From contig QENH01000188.1 of the NCBI GenBank assembly GCA_003336485.1, positions 1-43,846 on the forward strand: a DNA stretch of 43,846 nt, in the 5' to 3' direction. The notes beneath the pieces are model-generated. The model saw nothing but the letters and a program-made list of their open reading frames with translations, did not search any database and was not told where the DNA came from. Of this stretch, positions 19,265 to 30,782 are shown piece after piece (position 1 is the stretch's first letter; each line of letters begins with the position of its first letter). The position numbers and the translations under genes were made by a program. The DNA comes from Candidatus Methanophagales archaeon. Lineage in GTDB: Archaea; Halobacteriota; Syntropharchaeia; Alkanophagales; Methanospirareceae.

Positions 19265-19510
19265 ATGCAAGAACAAATAGAAATAAAAAACGAAGTGGAT
19301 AAACAGGGGAAATTGGTATTACCAAAAGAATGGCGGGAGAGATACCTAAAAAGTAGGGAGGTTGTGATGCGTTTCAAAGGTGCGATAATAGAAATTATGC
19401 CTTATGAGAAAGTTGACCTGACAAAGTATTTCGATTTGGTTGAGGCCGATATAAAGGCAGATTTGTCAGATTGGAAATCGGTAAAAAGGGAGTTATATGA
19501 GATTCGTTGA
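19265..19510 (+). CDS. AbrB-like antitoxin (VapB type)
   Basis: IEIKNEVDKQGKLVLPKEWRERYLKSREVVMRFKGAIIEIMP: AbrB/MazE swapped-hairpin pattern. Overlaps the PIN toxin gene. Confidence 0.75.
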   Translation: MQEQIEIKNEVDKQGKLVLPKEWRERYLKSREVVMRFKGAIIEIMPYEKVDLTKYFDLVEADIKADLSDWKSVKRELYEIR

Positions 19511-19913
19511 TGCAAGCGTATTTGTTCACGCCTTCATAAAGCCGAGGAGAGAACTGAAGGAGCACGAAATCAGGATCAAAGAAGTGGCTAAGAAGATCGT
19601 AAAGAGGATAAACGAAGGTGAGGGAGTGGCAATTTCTACTGTTCATCTTTCTGAAATAGCAAATTTATTGGAACATTACATGCCGATAGATGATGCTTTG
19701 TCGGTTGAAACGTTCCTTCTTACGGCAAGGAACGTGAAGGTGCACGACGTTGAGGAAATAGATTGTGTCTGTGCTTTGGAGGTGGCAAAAGCAACAAAAG
19801 TTGGGTTGAGTGATGGCATAGCATACACAATTATGAAGGATAATGAGTTAAATGAAGTGTATTCATTTGACCGTGATTTTGACAGGTTGAATGTGAGGAG
19901 GATTACTGAATAA
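19497..19913 (+). CDS. PIN-domain ribonuclease toxin (VapC family)
   Basis: MRFVDASVFVHAF, STVHLSEIANLLE, GLSDGIAYTIMKDNELNEVYSFDRDFDRL: acidic PIN residues retained. Confidence 0.88.
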   Translation: MRFVDASVFVHAFIKPRRELKEHEIRIKEVAKKIVKRINEGEGVAISTVHLSEIANLLEHYMPIDDALSVETFLLTARNVKVHDVEEIDCVCALEVAKATKVGLSDGIAYTIMKDNELNEVYSFDRDFDRLNVRRITE

Positions 19914-20023
19914 ACTGCATTCTAATGATACGAGTAAGAGAACGGTGGACTACACATTATTTAGGAGTAAGGAGAAAGTAAGAGACAGAGATAAAAGGAA
20001 GCGAAGCCAACAAACTGCCAAGG

Positions 20024-20052
20024 ATGCCCCCGATTTCAATCGGGGGTGGCAT
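20024..20052. repeat. strong imperfect hairpin resembling an IS200/IS605-type terminal palindrome
   Basis: ATGCC-CCCGATT tc AATCGGG-ggt-GGCAT stem-loop. Confidence 0.5.
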
Positions 20053-20108
20053 GGTTGGGGCTTATAAACGTAATCTTTATAATCATGTAAAATCTATAGT
20101 ATTTAAGA

Positions 20109-20287
20109 TGGCTGCTATAAAGGGGATACCTGTATCTCCAGAAATTTTGGAAGAGTTAAGTAGATTGAAAGAGCCTGAACAAACTTTTGGTGAACTGATC
20201 GCAGGGATGATTGAAAGGGAGAAAAAGTTCAGGCTTCTGAAAGATATGAAAAGAATTGAAGAAACGGCAGAATTCGTGGAGATTTAG
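20109..20287 (+). CDS. small antitoxin-like protein
   Basis: MAAIKGIPVSPEILEELSRLKEPEQTFGELIAGMIEREKKFRLLKDMKRIEETAEFVEI. Start chosen downstream of the ORF-track start, which lies inside the hairpin. Confidence 0.6.
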
Positions 20288-20288
20288 G

Positions 20289-20426
20289 ATGTACAGCGTT
20301 CTTATAAACAGAAATGCTCAAAAATACGTGGATTCAAATCCATTTTTCAGCTTTGTTGTGCTCGCAGGGTTTACAGTTTTTATGGTAGTTTTGGGGGCTT
20401 ATTTATTCAAGAAAATTAAGGTGTAA
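20289..20426 (+). pseudogene. RelE-like toxin N-terminus joined to a hydrophobic segment (45 aa ORF)
   Basis: MYSVLINRNAQKYVDSNPFFSFVVLAGFTVFMVVLGAYLFKKIKV*, starting 1 nt after the antitoxin stop. Confidence 0.5.
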
Positions 20427-20490
20427 GGTATAGGGAGGAGAATAATAGATATATTTAGTTGCGAAAAAGTGCTTGACTGGGGGTATATAA

Positions 20491-20679
20491 ATGGCGACAG
20501 CGGAAAAGCGGTTCGTTGTAGAAACGGCAAATAGGTGTGGCCGGCTTCGGATCAGGTGGTCTTTTGACCGTTTAGAAGATGCGGTAGAGTACCTGACCAA
20601 GTATTCCTCGGAGAAACGTCCAGGTAAGCTATTAGATATAGAGACAGGCGAATTAGTAAAGGTTAGCGGCTGGGATTAA
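20491..20679 (+). CDS. uncharacterised small protein (62 aa)
   Basis: ORF with purine-rich upstream region: MATAEKRFVVETANRCGRLRIRWSFDRLEDAVEYLTKYSSEKRPGKLLDIETGELVKVSGWD. Confidence 0.5.
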   Translation: MATAEKRFVVETANRCGRLRIRWSFDRLEDAVEYLTKYSSEKRPGKLLDIETGELVKVSGWD

Positions 20680-20697
20680 ACGAGAATTCGTGAATTA

Positions 20698-22751
<2,054 letters not shown>

Positions 22752-22762
22752 TTTCTCAGATC

Positions 22763-22939
22763 TCACAAATGAGAAAACACGACTTTTGTCGCATCTACCC
22801 AGTAACGACCAAAGCCGCCGAGAAAGTGCCCTATTTCTACCGCAGAAATATCCTCTGGAAGTGGCGCATTTCCAGAGAGAATTGGAAGCAGTATCAACAG
22901 TGCAAGCACAATTAACACAATTATCGTTAAGATCCGCAT
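22763..22939 (-). CDS. small secreted/membrane protein (58 aa), below the ORF-track length cut-off
   Basis: MRILTIIVLIVLALLILLPILSGNAPLPEDISAVEIGHFLGGFGRYWVDATKVVFSHL*: clear hydrophobic N-terminus, intact ORF. Confidence 0.45.
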   Translation of the reverse strand: MRILTIIVLIVLALLILLPILSGNAPLPEDISAVEIGHFLGGFGRYWVDATKVVFSHL

Positions 22940-23013
22940 TTTCGTATTCGCCTCTGGTTTTTATTCCTCATTCTTATTTCTATTCTCTCGCTATAAAAAT
23001 AAAAATGTATCGC

Positions 23014-23838
23014 TCACTTGCTTAATGATGTATAAAATACCTTGCAGTGAAATGAAAACGTGGAAACGATAAACGCAATTCCGGCAACTAAGACTATTGT
23101 CGCTCCTGAAGGTAAGTCAAACACGTCAGAGAGCCATAACCCGCAAAATGTCACGATTGCGGAAATGCAAACAGAAATGCACATCATACTACTCAAACGA
23201 TGTGTAAATTGCCTGCCTATTGCAGCCGGTATGGTTAACAGAGCAATGACTAAAATAACGCCTGCTACCTTTATCAACACCACCACAGTCAGTGCAATAA
23301 GACACAAAAGGAGAAGGTATAATCGCTCTGTGTGAATACCAGCCGCAGTTGCATATTCCTCATCGAACGAAATCGCCTGAAATTCATGGTGATATAAAAG
23401 CACTAGCACGATTATTGCTGCATCTAAGCACAACATCAGGATTAAATCAGAATTAGACACAAATAAAATACTGCCGAATAGGTAGCCAAACAGGTCCGGC
23501 GCATATCCCGGTGTCAATCCGATAAGAATAATACCGAGAGCCATACCCATCGCCCATAAAATGCCTATCGCAGTATCTTCTGGTATTTTCGTCCGCCGGC
23601 CAATAACGCCCATGCTCAGTGCAGATGCGATGCTAAACGGAATAACACCCAAAATAGGGTCCACACCCAGGAAATAGCCCAGGCCAACACCACCAAAGGC
23701 AGCATGAGCTATCCCTCCACTGATGAATACTATCCTCTTCACCACAACGTAGACACCGACAATACCACATGCAATACTGGCTAATAACGCCGCTATAAGT
23801 GAGTTTATCATGAATTCATACTCTAACATTTCTATCAT
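23014..23838 (-). CDS. metal ABC transporter permease (ZnuB-like)
   Basis: [65 protein letters not shown]. Confidence 0.92.
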   Translation of the reverse strand: MIEMLEYEFMINSLIAALLASIACGIVGVYVVVKRIVFISGGIAHAAFGGVGLGYFLGVDPILGVIPFSIASALSMGVIGRRTKIPEDTAIGILWAMGMALGIILIGLTPGYAPDLFGYLFGSILFVSNSDLILMLCLDAAIIVLVLLYHHEFQAISFDEEYATAAGIHTERLYLLLLCLIALTVVVLIKVAGVILVIALLTIPAAIGRQFTHRLSSMMCISVCISAIVTFCGLWLSDVFDLPSGATIVLVAGIAFIVSTFSFHCKVFYTSLSK

Positions 23839-24705
23839 CTATCTATCTTTACTCCGTATATAATAGAATAAATATTCTTGCGCATAGCCTGCAAACAGAC
23901 CATAATGCCGTCTGGCAAAAGAGCTCAGTTCCGTGTATTCTGAAACCGTAAGCGGCTTCTCCGTACCGTCTTTAGTTCTCGGAATCCCCGCCCCTCTAAT
24001 TTGATATATCACACGCCTGATCCAAACATCAATAGGGAAAGCCTCTAATTTATCAAATGCGAATAAAGAAACGCAATCAGCAACTTTTGGACCCACTCCG
24101 GGCAATGACCGCAACTCATCTCTGAGCTCGATATAATCTGATTTTCTCAGCTCCTCCAGCAGATTTGGATTGTTCTCGACTTGCTTTGCTATCTCTGATA
24201 GATATTGCGCTCGGTATCCAACTTTACACTGCTTAATTTCGTTTACACTTGCCTTTGCAAGCTTCTTCACCTTGGGAAAGGAGAAGAAAGCTTTGCCATT
24301 AACAATAATTTCATCACCAAACTTTTCGGAAAGGTTCCGGAGCATATTTTCGATTACTGCGATACTTGCATTTGTCGCACAGACATAAGAGATCAGACAG
24401 CTCCAGACGCTCTGTCGGACAATCCTCAACCCGTTGAACTGTTGAATCGCGTTATTTATCTCGACATCCTTATTTATTCGCCGGAGTATGTTAGAGAGGT
24501 CATCATCAAGACGAAAGTAACGCTTTATAAAGTCCTCTGCCACATATTCGGGATATGCAGTGTAAAGCAGTTCGTCACCGTCTTGTCTTACTTTTAGGAT
24601 GTTTCCTTCTACTATCCCATACCACCACCCATTTGCTTTCGCCCATCGAAATATCTGACCGCAACTTAGCGTGTGATCCAAATTGAAATGGCTATCGAGT
24701 TTCAT
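23839..24705 (-). CDS. 8-oxoguanine DNA glycosylase/AP lyase (HhH-GPD)
   Basis: LSCGQIFRWAKANGWWYGIVEG, SLPGVGPKVADCVSLFAFDKLEAFPIDVWIRRV (HhH plus catalytic K/D region). Confidence 0.92.
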   Translation of the reverse strand: MKLDSHFNLDHTLSCGQIFRWAKANGWWYGIVEGNILKVRQDGDELLYTAYPEYVAEDFIKRYFRLDDDLSNILRRINKDVEINNAIQQFNGLRIVRQSVWSCLISYVCATNASIAVIENMLRNLSEKFGDEIIVNGKAFFSFPKVKKLAKASVNEIKQCKVGYRAQYLSEIAKQVENNPNLLEELRKSDYIELRDELRSLPGVGPKVADCVSLFAFDKLEAFPIDVWIRRVIYQIRGAGIPRTKDGTEKPLTVSEYTELSSFARRHYGLFAGYAQEYLFYYIRSKDR

Positions 24706-25467
24706 CTACCTATGCTCCTTCAACACTCTATGAGGCACGCCATGTGCTATTATCTCTACGGGACAGTGATAAGTGTCTTCTAGGTCTTCTGCCGTTAACT
24801 CTTTTGAGTTATGGTAAAAAAGCCTGCGATTGAGACATGCGATCTTATCAACATAAATAGAAACCGCACTGATGTCATGCGATACTAAAACAATCGCCAT
24901 TTGCTGCCTCAGTTTCTCAAAGAGTTCATAAAGCTCTGTCTGCATAGGAGAATCAACACTTGCCATTGGCTCGTCCAATAGAAGCATTTTCGGCTCGGTT
25001 ACCAATGCACGCGCGATAAACACACGCTGCTGCTGCCCGCCAGAAAGAGTCCCTATTTGTGAATTACTATATTCGTGCATCTCCACTGTCTCCAGAGCTT
25101 CATAAGCTAGCTTCTTGTCCTCTTTACTATATCTTCTGAACCGTTTCATCTGTCCCAGACGTCCCATTAGCACTACATCCAGGACATTTATCGGGAAATC
25201 ACGATCAAAGAGGCTGTACTGGGGCACATAGCCAACGAATTTACGGCTTCTCTCTGGCGTATGCCCAAAAACGGTGATTTTACCACGACTTGGCTTCAGT
25301 AAGCCAATAATGACTTTTAGGAGACATGTTTTTCCGCCGCCATTTGGTCCTATTATACCCAAGAAATCAAGATCCTTTATAGATAGGTTTATCCCCTCCA
25401 ACACAGGCATATTGTCAAAATATAACCATACATCTTCCAGCTTTGCTATCTCACTTCTTTCTATCAT
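24706..25467 (-). CDS. metal ABC transporter ATP-binding protein (ZnuC-like)
   Basis: GPNGGGKTCLLKVIIGLL, LSGGQQQRVFIARALVTEPKMLLLDEPMASVD. Confidence 0.93.
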   Translation of the reverse strand: MIERSEIAKLEDVWLYFDNMPVLEGINLSIKDLDFLGIIGPNGGGKTCLLKVIIGLLKPSRGKITVFGHTPERSRKFVGYVPQYSLFDRDFPINVLDVVLMGRLGQMKRFRRYSKEDKKLAYEALETVEMHEYSNSQIGTLSGGQQQRVFIARALVTEPKMLLLDEPMASVDSPMQTELYELFEKLRQQMAIVLVSHDISAVSIYVDKIACLNRRLFYHNSKELTAEDLEDTYHCPVEIIAHGVPHRVLKEHR

Positions 25468-25473
25468 TATTAT

Positions 25474-26358
25474 TTATTCCATCTCCGGAGATAGTGCCTC
25501 GACTATGCTTCGCATATTGGCAGTATAATCAAGAGGGAGCGGGTCTATAAAAACGGTTTGCCCGCCAATCGCATCTGCAATCACTTCTGCATCCTCAGTC
25601 GCAAATTGCGGCGCCACATAGACATAGGACAGCTTATATTGTCGCGCTTGATCAATACAATTCCGGATGACTTTAGGTGTTGGCGCTTTTCCTTTATGCT
25701 CAATTGCAATTCCCGTTAGATTATATTCCGATGCAAAATATCCAAATGCGGGATGGTAGCACATAAAGACACGGCTGTTAGTAAAACCGTCAAGTCGCTC
25801 GTGGATGTATGCGTCAACGTCATCGAGTTCTTGCAGATAAATGTCGCGGTTTGTTCTATACTCCACTTCGTGCTCCGGATCAATCTTGATGAGCCCATCG
25901 CAGGTATTAGTCACCATAACTTTGGCATTGACGGGTGAATTCCAGATATGTGGGTCTTTTCCCATCTTCGTGATACCTTTAGCGCAATCAACAACTTGCA
26001 TATTGGGATTGGCACCCCTGATTTTGTTCATCCACACATTCTCAAATTCCACTCCTGAACCAACCTTGAAGTAGATCTTCGCCTTGCTTACTGCCTTTAA
26101 CTGACTAGGCGTTGGCTCATAGGTATGGGGACTAGCTCCCGGCGGCACCATTACTGTCACAACCACGTGGTCCGCACCGATCTCTTTTACGAAATCCGCT
26201 TGTGGAGGTATGGTTACTATAACCCCTATCTGTTCGTCTTCCGCTCTCTCACCCTCAGGAGCTATGCATGCGATCACATAGACAACCGCTATCAAACAGC
26301 CTATTATGATCCATCTCCTTTTATCCATCTTTCCGCATCGCCTTTCCAAAAATAGCAA
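25474..26358 (-). CDS. metal ABC transporter substrate-binding protein (ZnuA-like)
   Basis: Signal peptide; VPPGASPHTYEPTPSQLKAVSKAKIYFKVG, DPHIWNSPVNAKVM, CYHPAFGYFASEYNL. Confidence 0.9.
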   Translation of the reverse strand: MLFLERRCGKMDKRRWIIIGCLIAVVYVIACIAPEGERAEDEQIGVIVTIPPQADFVKEIGADHVVVTVMVPPGASPHTYEPTPSQLKAVSKAKIYFKVGSGVEFENVWMNKIRGANPNMQVVDCAKGITKMGKDPHIWNSPVNAKVMVTNTCDGLIKIDPEHEVEYRTNRDIYLQELDDVDAYIHERLDGFTNSRVFMCYHPAFGYFASEYNLTGIAIEHKGKAPTPKVIRNCIDQARQYKLSYVYVAPQFATEDAEVIADAIGGQTVFIDPLPLDYTANMRSIVEALSPEME

Positions 26359-26371
26359 TAAAAATAAAAAA

Positions 26372-26403
26372 AATGATATGGCTTAATAATATTTGATATC
26401 ATT
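26372..26403. promoter_or_regulatory. candidate NikR operator: AATGATAT-N16-ATATCATT
   Basis: Perfect 8-bp inverted repeat separated by 16 nt in the divergent intergenic region between the ABC operon and nikR. Confidence 0.55.
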
Positions 26404-26478
26404 AATAATAATATTTGTGGACGTATTTATAACTGTATTATTAACATCCATTTAGGATAATATAATAAGTAGAGGGAA

Positions 26479-26862
26479 ATGACCATCATTAGTATTTCGT
26501 TAAATGATAAACTGTTAACGGAGATTGATCAGCTTCAGAAAGCGCTCGGGTTCTCTGGACGGTCAGAAGTGATACGAGCAGGAGCGAGAATGCTACTTGC
26601 TGATAATAAGGATAAGGAAAAACTAGATGGTTTGCTGAACTCCGTTCTTTTGCTCATACACTCCCAGAAGGTGGAGGATACAGTAACAGCGATAAAGCAT
26701 GAGTTTGAGGACATCATAAGCACTCAGATTCATAACCATTTAAGAGAGGACAAATGCATAGAGGTGTTCATTCTGGAGGGAGACGCAGCTCGGATTAAAG
26801 ATCTGGTTAGGCTTTTCCAGACAACCAGGAAAATGGATTATGTGAAATTGATTGTGGCATAA
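26479..26862 (+). CDS. nikR: NikR-type nickel-responsive regulator
   Basis: RHH N-terminus (ISISLNDKLLTEIDQLQKALGFSGRSEVIRAGAR). H-x10-H-x-H-x5-C ligand set present: KHEFEDIISTQIHNHLREDKCIEVFILEG. Confidence 0.88.
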   Translation: MTIISISLNDKLLTEIDQLQKALGFSGRSEVIRAGARMLLADNKDKEKLDGLLNSVLLLIHSQKVEDTVTAIKHEFEDIISTQIHNHLREDKCIEVFILEGDAARIKDLVRLFQTTRKMDYVKLIVA

Positions 26863-26916
26863 CACATTCTCGTGCTTTATCATTTAACGCTGAGCACGCA
26901 GAATCAACTCAAAAAC

Positions 26917-27645
26917 TCACAGATTATTGTGCAGATACGTGCTTTTTGTACTCGCGGCAGTAAATTTGTATTCGGTAGGGTCTTCTACACCCGCATCTTT
27001 GAAGCCTCTACGCCGATGTTGACATGACTCGCAAGTACCACAATGCTTCTTCTCACCGAGATAACAGGAATAAGACAATTGTAAAGGTGCTTTTACGTCC
27101 ACTCCTTTCTTTATTATCTCCGGTTTCAGCAAATCAACTAAAGGCGCTTTTACCGTTGGAGGACGACAATAAGAAGCTACCGCTTTCTCCAATACCGCAT
27201 TATACCGATCAACAAAATCCTTCTCGTTATCGGGATATGACCGTGCCTCCTCGGCATTGAACCCGACGAAGATAGCATCTGCGGAGATAACTTCTGCAAA
27301 AGCACTCGCATTCGCTAAAAGGATTATATTTCGGCATGGTACCCAAGTAGATGGCGTCTCTTTCTCTTCATCCAAATTCACCTCTTTACCTACCGGAACA
27401 CTTCTCGCTTTGTCTGTCAATGAAGACCCACCAAGCTCCTTCAAAAATGGTAGTTCCGCGAACTTTAACTCCTTCGCATTTAAAAAGGATGCTATTTCTT
27501 CTACCACTTCTTTTTCACGCGCCTCCGCTCTCTGTCCGTAAGAAGCATGGAAGAGGTGCAACTCGTAGCCTTCTTCTGATGCTATAGTAGCAGTAACAGT
27601 GGAGTCTATTCCGCCAGAACATACACAAACAGCAACTTTGGTCAT
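26917..27645 (-). CDS. queC: 7-cyano-7-deazaguanine synthase
   Basis: VCSGGIDSTVTATIASEEGYELHLFHASYGQRA, CRNIILLANASAFAE, SCYLGEKKHCGTCESCQHRRRGF. Confidence 0.93.
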   Translation of the reverse strand: MTKVAVCVCSGGIDSTVTATIASEEGYELHLFHASYGQRAEAREKEVVEEIASFLNAKELKFAELPFLKELGGSSLTDKARSVPVGKEVNLDEEKETPSTWVPCRNIILLANASAFAEVISADAIFVGFNAEEARSYPDNEKDFVDRYNAVLEKAVASYCRPPTVKAPLVDLLKPEIIKKGVDVKAPLQLSYSCYLGEKKHCGTCESCQHRRRGFKDAGVEDPTEYKFTAASTKSTYLHNNL

Positions 27646-27816
27646 TTTACTTACTTTATATTAGATTGTGCTACTTAAGAATTCCCGCACCCGGACACCC
27701 CAGCACTTCCACTGGAATGTCTAACCTCCACGGTCTTATATTCTTTTGACTATGCACTTTTAATTTAAGTACTAAAAAATAAAAAATAATATATAAATCC
27801 TTCGTATGAAATATGA

Positions 27817-29064
27817 ATGAGCGTCATGACAAAAACACAAATACCCTACGGGTCGAAGCTGATAGAGATCGACATAGATGGTGAAGTATTAGACCCTATC
27901 GCCAAACGTGTAGGGGAAACCAAAAACCGCGACGTAATAAGAGACGCACTCCAAAATCCTATTGGCACAAAACGGCTACGAGAGATAGCTAATATGCAAA
28001 GAGATGCAGAGATTGTAATTGTCGTGGACGACCACACGAGGGACGCACCTACCGAGAAAATGCTCGACTGCTTAATTGAAGAGATCGTGCATACAGACAG
28101 GATTACATTGCTCGTGGCTTGCGGTACACACGCGCCTCCAAGTGAGGTAGATTTAAAAAGTATACTCGGTAAACATCACTCTCGCTTTGATATTCAAATA
28201 CATAATTGTGATGCGGACGATTTAGTATACGTAGGGACGACAAGTAGAGGAACGCCCGTGAGCTTAAACAGGACTTATATGGACGCGAATATAAAAATTC
28301 TGACAGGAGATATAACCTTGCATTACTATGCAGGATTTGGAGGTGGAAGAAAGAGCATACTCCCTGGTATCTCTTCACGGGAGTCGATAAAAAGGAACCA
28401 TGCTCTCCTTGTTGATAAAGAAGCTAAAATAGCTAATATTGAAAATAATCCAGTGCATTTAGACATGTATGAAGCAGCATCATATGCTCCACCTGATTTT
28501 GTGCTAAATACAGTCGCCGATGCATCAGGGAATCTGATATATGGATACGCAGGAGAGTTAAACGCGGTTTTTCTTAAATGTGCTGATGTGGCTAAGGACT
28601 TGTACCTACGTAAGACAAACGCTTTATTTAACGTTCTTTTGGTTAGTGCCGGCGGATTCCCAAAAGATAGGAACCTGTACCAAGCCACAAAGGCTATTGA
28701 AAATTGCTTTCGGGTAATAGTCCCAAACGGGAAACTGATTTTAGTAGCAGAAAGCCGTGAGGGAATAGGAGACCCTTATTTTGAAGAGTGGATGAACAAA
28801 TATGCAAACTATGAAGAAGTAGAAGAGGCAATAAAGACGGACTTTGTACTTGGAGGGCATAAAGCATATTATATAAGAAGAGTAATGAAGTACTTACAAC
28901 TGTCTATCGTATCAAATCTCGACACAGAGACGATAAAGAGATGGGGAATAAATGCCTATACGTCTGTATCAGATGCAGTAAAAGAAGAAATAAATATAAA
29001 TGATGATATTAAAGTTGGTATAGTAAAAGATGGAAAGGATACTTTAATAGTTCCTGTACTATAA
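27817..29064 (+). CDS. larA: LarA-like (DUF2088) nickel-pincer-dependent racemase family protein
   Basis: IVVDDHTRDAPTEKMLDCLIEEI, TLLVACGTHAPPSEVD, ILTGDITLHYYAGFGGGRKSILPGISS. Confidence 0.9.
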   Translation: MSVMTKTQIPYGSKLIEIDIDGEVLDPIAKRVGETKNRDVIRDALQNPIGTKRLREIANMQRDAEIVIVVDDHTRDAPTEKMLDCLIEEIVHTDRITLLVACGTHAPPSEVDLKSILGKHHSRFDIQIHNCDADDLVYVGTTSRGTPVSLNRTYMDANIKILTGDITLHYYAGFGGGRKSILPGISSRESIKRNHALLVDKEAKIANIENNPVHLDMYEAASYAPPDFVLNTVADASGNLIYGYAGELNAVFLKCADVAKDLYLRKTNALFNVLLVSAGGFPKDRNLYQATKAIENCFRVIVPNGKLILVAESREGIGDPYFEEWMNKYANYEEVEEAIKTDFVLGGHKAYYIRRVMKYLQLSIVSNLDTETIKRWGINAYTSVSDAVKEEININDDIKVGIVKDGKDTLIVPVL

Positions 29065-29076
29065 GGAGTAAGTAGC

Positions 29077-29511
29077 ATGGTTAATCTAGCAAAACAGAAG
29101 AAGATAGCGTCAAAAGTGATGAAGGTCGGGCTAGGGCGAGTTTGGATCGACCCGGAAGCGACAGGGGATGTAGCGGAGGCTATAACGCGTGAAGATATTC
29201 GTGGCTTAGTAGAAGAAGGCCTCATAAAAAAGAAGCAGAAGAAAGGTGTTAGTAGAGGTAGGGCAAGGGAAGTAGCGATTAAAAAAGCTCTTGGACGCAG
29301 AAAAGGTCACGGCTCCAGGAAGGGTGCAAAAGGAGCAAGAAGAGGAAAGAAAAGAGTGTGGATAACAAAGATAAGAGCTTTACGCAGACGATTAAAAGAA
29401 CTTCGGGATGAAGGCGTCATAGACAAAACAACATATCGTAGGTTATATCTTAAAGCTAAAGGAGGCGAATTCAGAAGTATTGCTCACTTAAATGAATTCA
29501 TAAAAGTGTAA
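29077..29511 (+). CDS. rpl19e: 50S ribosomal protein L19e
   Basis: [73 protein letters not shown]. Confidence 0.96.
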   Translation: MVNLAKQKKIASKVMKVGLGRVWIDPEATGDVAEAITREDIRGLVEEGLIKKKQKKGVSRGRAREVAIKKALGRRKGHGSRKGAKGARRGKKRVWITKIRALRRRLKELRDEGVIDKTTYRRLYLKAKGGEFRSIAHLNEFIKV

Positions 29512-29566
29512 TGTCTAGAAGTAGAATTATATTAACGAACTTCAATGTAAAAAGGAAAGATAAAAA

Positions 29567-30097
29567 ATGGCAATAGGTCCAACATATCGGGTTCCGTTTC
29601 GAAGGAGGCGGGAGGGTAAGACAGACTATCGAGGGCGATTGAAGCTGTTACGTAGTAGAAAGCCGCGCGTTGTGGTGAGAAAGAGTAATAAGCATATCAT
29701 GATGCAGTTGGTTTTATTTGATCAAGTAGGTGATAAAACTTTTGTCTCTTCTACATCTTCAGAACTAAAGAGATTTGGCTATGAAGGTGGAACAAGTAAC
29801 ATACCAGCAGCGTATCTTACTGGGCTGTTATTTGGTAAGAAAGCAAAAGAAGCAGGTTTTGATGAGGCTATCTTCGACACAGGGCTACAAACGCCTAATC
29901 ATTGTTCTAAAGAATATGCCGCATTAAAAGGAGTTGTTAATTCTGGAATAGAAATACCACACGATCCCGCAGTTTTTCCGCCGGATGAACGTGTTAGAGG
30001 AGAGCATATAGCTACTTTTAAACAAGATCCTTCTATTGTTGATAATTTTGAAGCGGTGAAAAAGGGGATATTAGCTGAGAGCGAAGAGAATAAATAA
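29567..30097 (+). CDS. rpl18: 50S ribosomal protein L18
   Basis: GPTYRVPFRRRREGKTDYRGRLKLLRSRKPRVVVRKSNKHIMMQLV, NIPAAYLTGLLFGKKA. Confidence 0.96.
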   Translation: MAIGPTYRVPFRRRREGKTDYRGRLKLLRSRKPRVVVRKSNKHIMMQLVLFDQVGDKTFVSSTSSELKRFGYEGGTSNIPAAYLTGLLFGKKAKEAGFDEAIFDTGLQTPNHCSKEYAALKGVVNSGIEIPHDPAVFPPDERVRGEHIATFKQDPSIVDNFEAVKKGILAESEENK

Positions 30098-30117
30098 AAT
30101 GGGAAAGACGAGAGAAG

Positions 30118-30765
30118 ATGACTAAAGAATCTAAAAGAGGATCTAGAAAAGAGTCCTGGAAAACGGAAGAAAAGTGGGCGCCTATAACAAAGCTGGGCAC
30201 ACTAGTACAAAATGGAGAAATAAGAACTATAGAAGAAGCTCTCAAATCTAGGTATCCTTTGAGAGAGTACCAAATTGTGGATGCTTTACTTCCAGACCTC
30301 AGTGAAGAGGTCCTAGATATAAATCTTGTACAAAGGATGACTGACTCCGGAAGGCGAGTGAAGTTTAGAGTATGCGTAATAGTAGGAAATAAGGATGGTT
30401 ATCTGGGCATAGGGTTAGGTAAAGATGCTCTTGTCCGCAGTGGTATTGAGAAGGCGGTAAAAATTGCGAAAACTAATATCACTTATATTGAGCGTGGATG
30501 CGGTTCCTGGGAATGCAATTGTGTTGATAAACATTCGATCCCATTTAAAGTTACTGGTAAATCAGGCAGTGTAGAAATAACGTTAAAACCTGCACCAAAA
30601 GGTATTGGTCTCGCAGCAGGAGATGTAGCAAAACGCGTCTCAGAATTTGCCGGTGTCAACGATATATGGGCTAAAACAAAAGGTAAGACAAGAACTACAT
30701 TTAACCTTGCTTTGGCGACATACGACGCTTTAAGGAACACAACATTAGTAAAAACTATGAATTAA
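30118..30765 (+). CDS. rps5: 30S ribosomal protein S5
   Basis: [51 protein letters not shown]. Confidence 0.96.
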   Translation: MTKESKRGSRKESWKTEEKWAPITKLGTLVQNGEIRTIEEALKSRYPLREYQIVDALLPDLSEEVLDINLVQRMTDSGRRVKFRVCVIVGNKDGYLGIGLGKDALVRSGIEKAVKIAKTNITYIERGCGSWECNCVDKHSIPFKVTGKSGSVEITLKPAPKGIGLAAGDVAKRVSEFAGVNDIWAKTKGKTRTTFNLALATYDALRNTTLVKTMN

Positions 30766-30782
30766 ATTATGGAAAAATAAAA

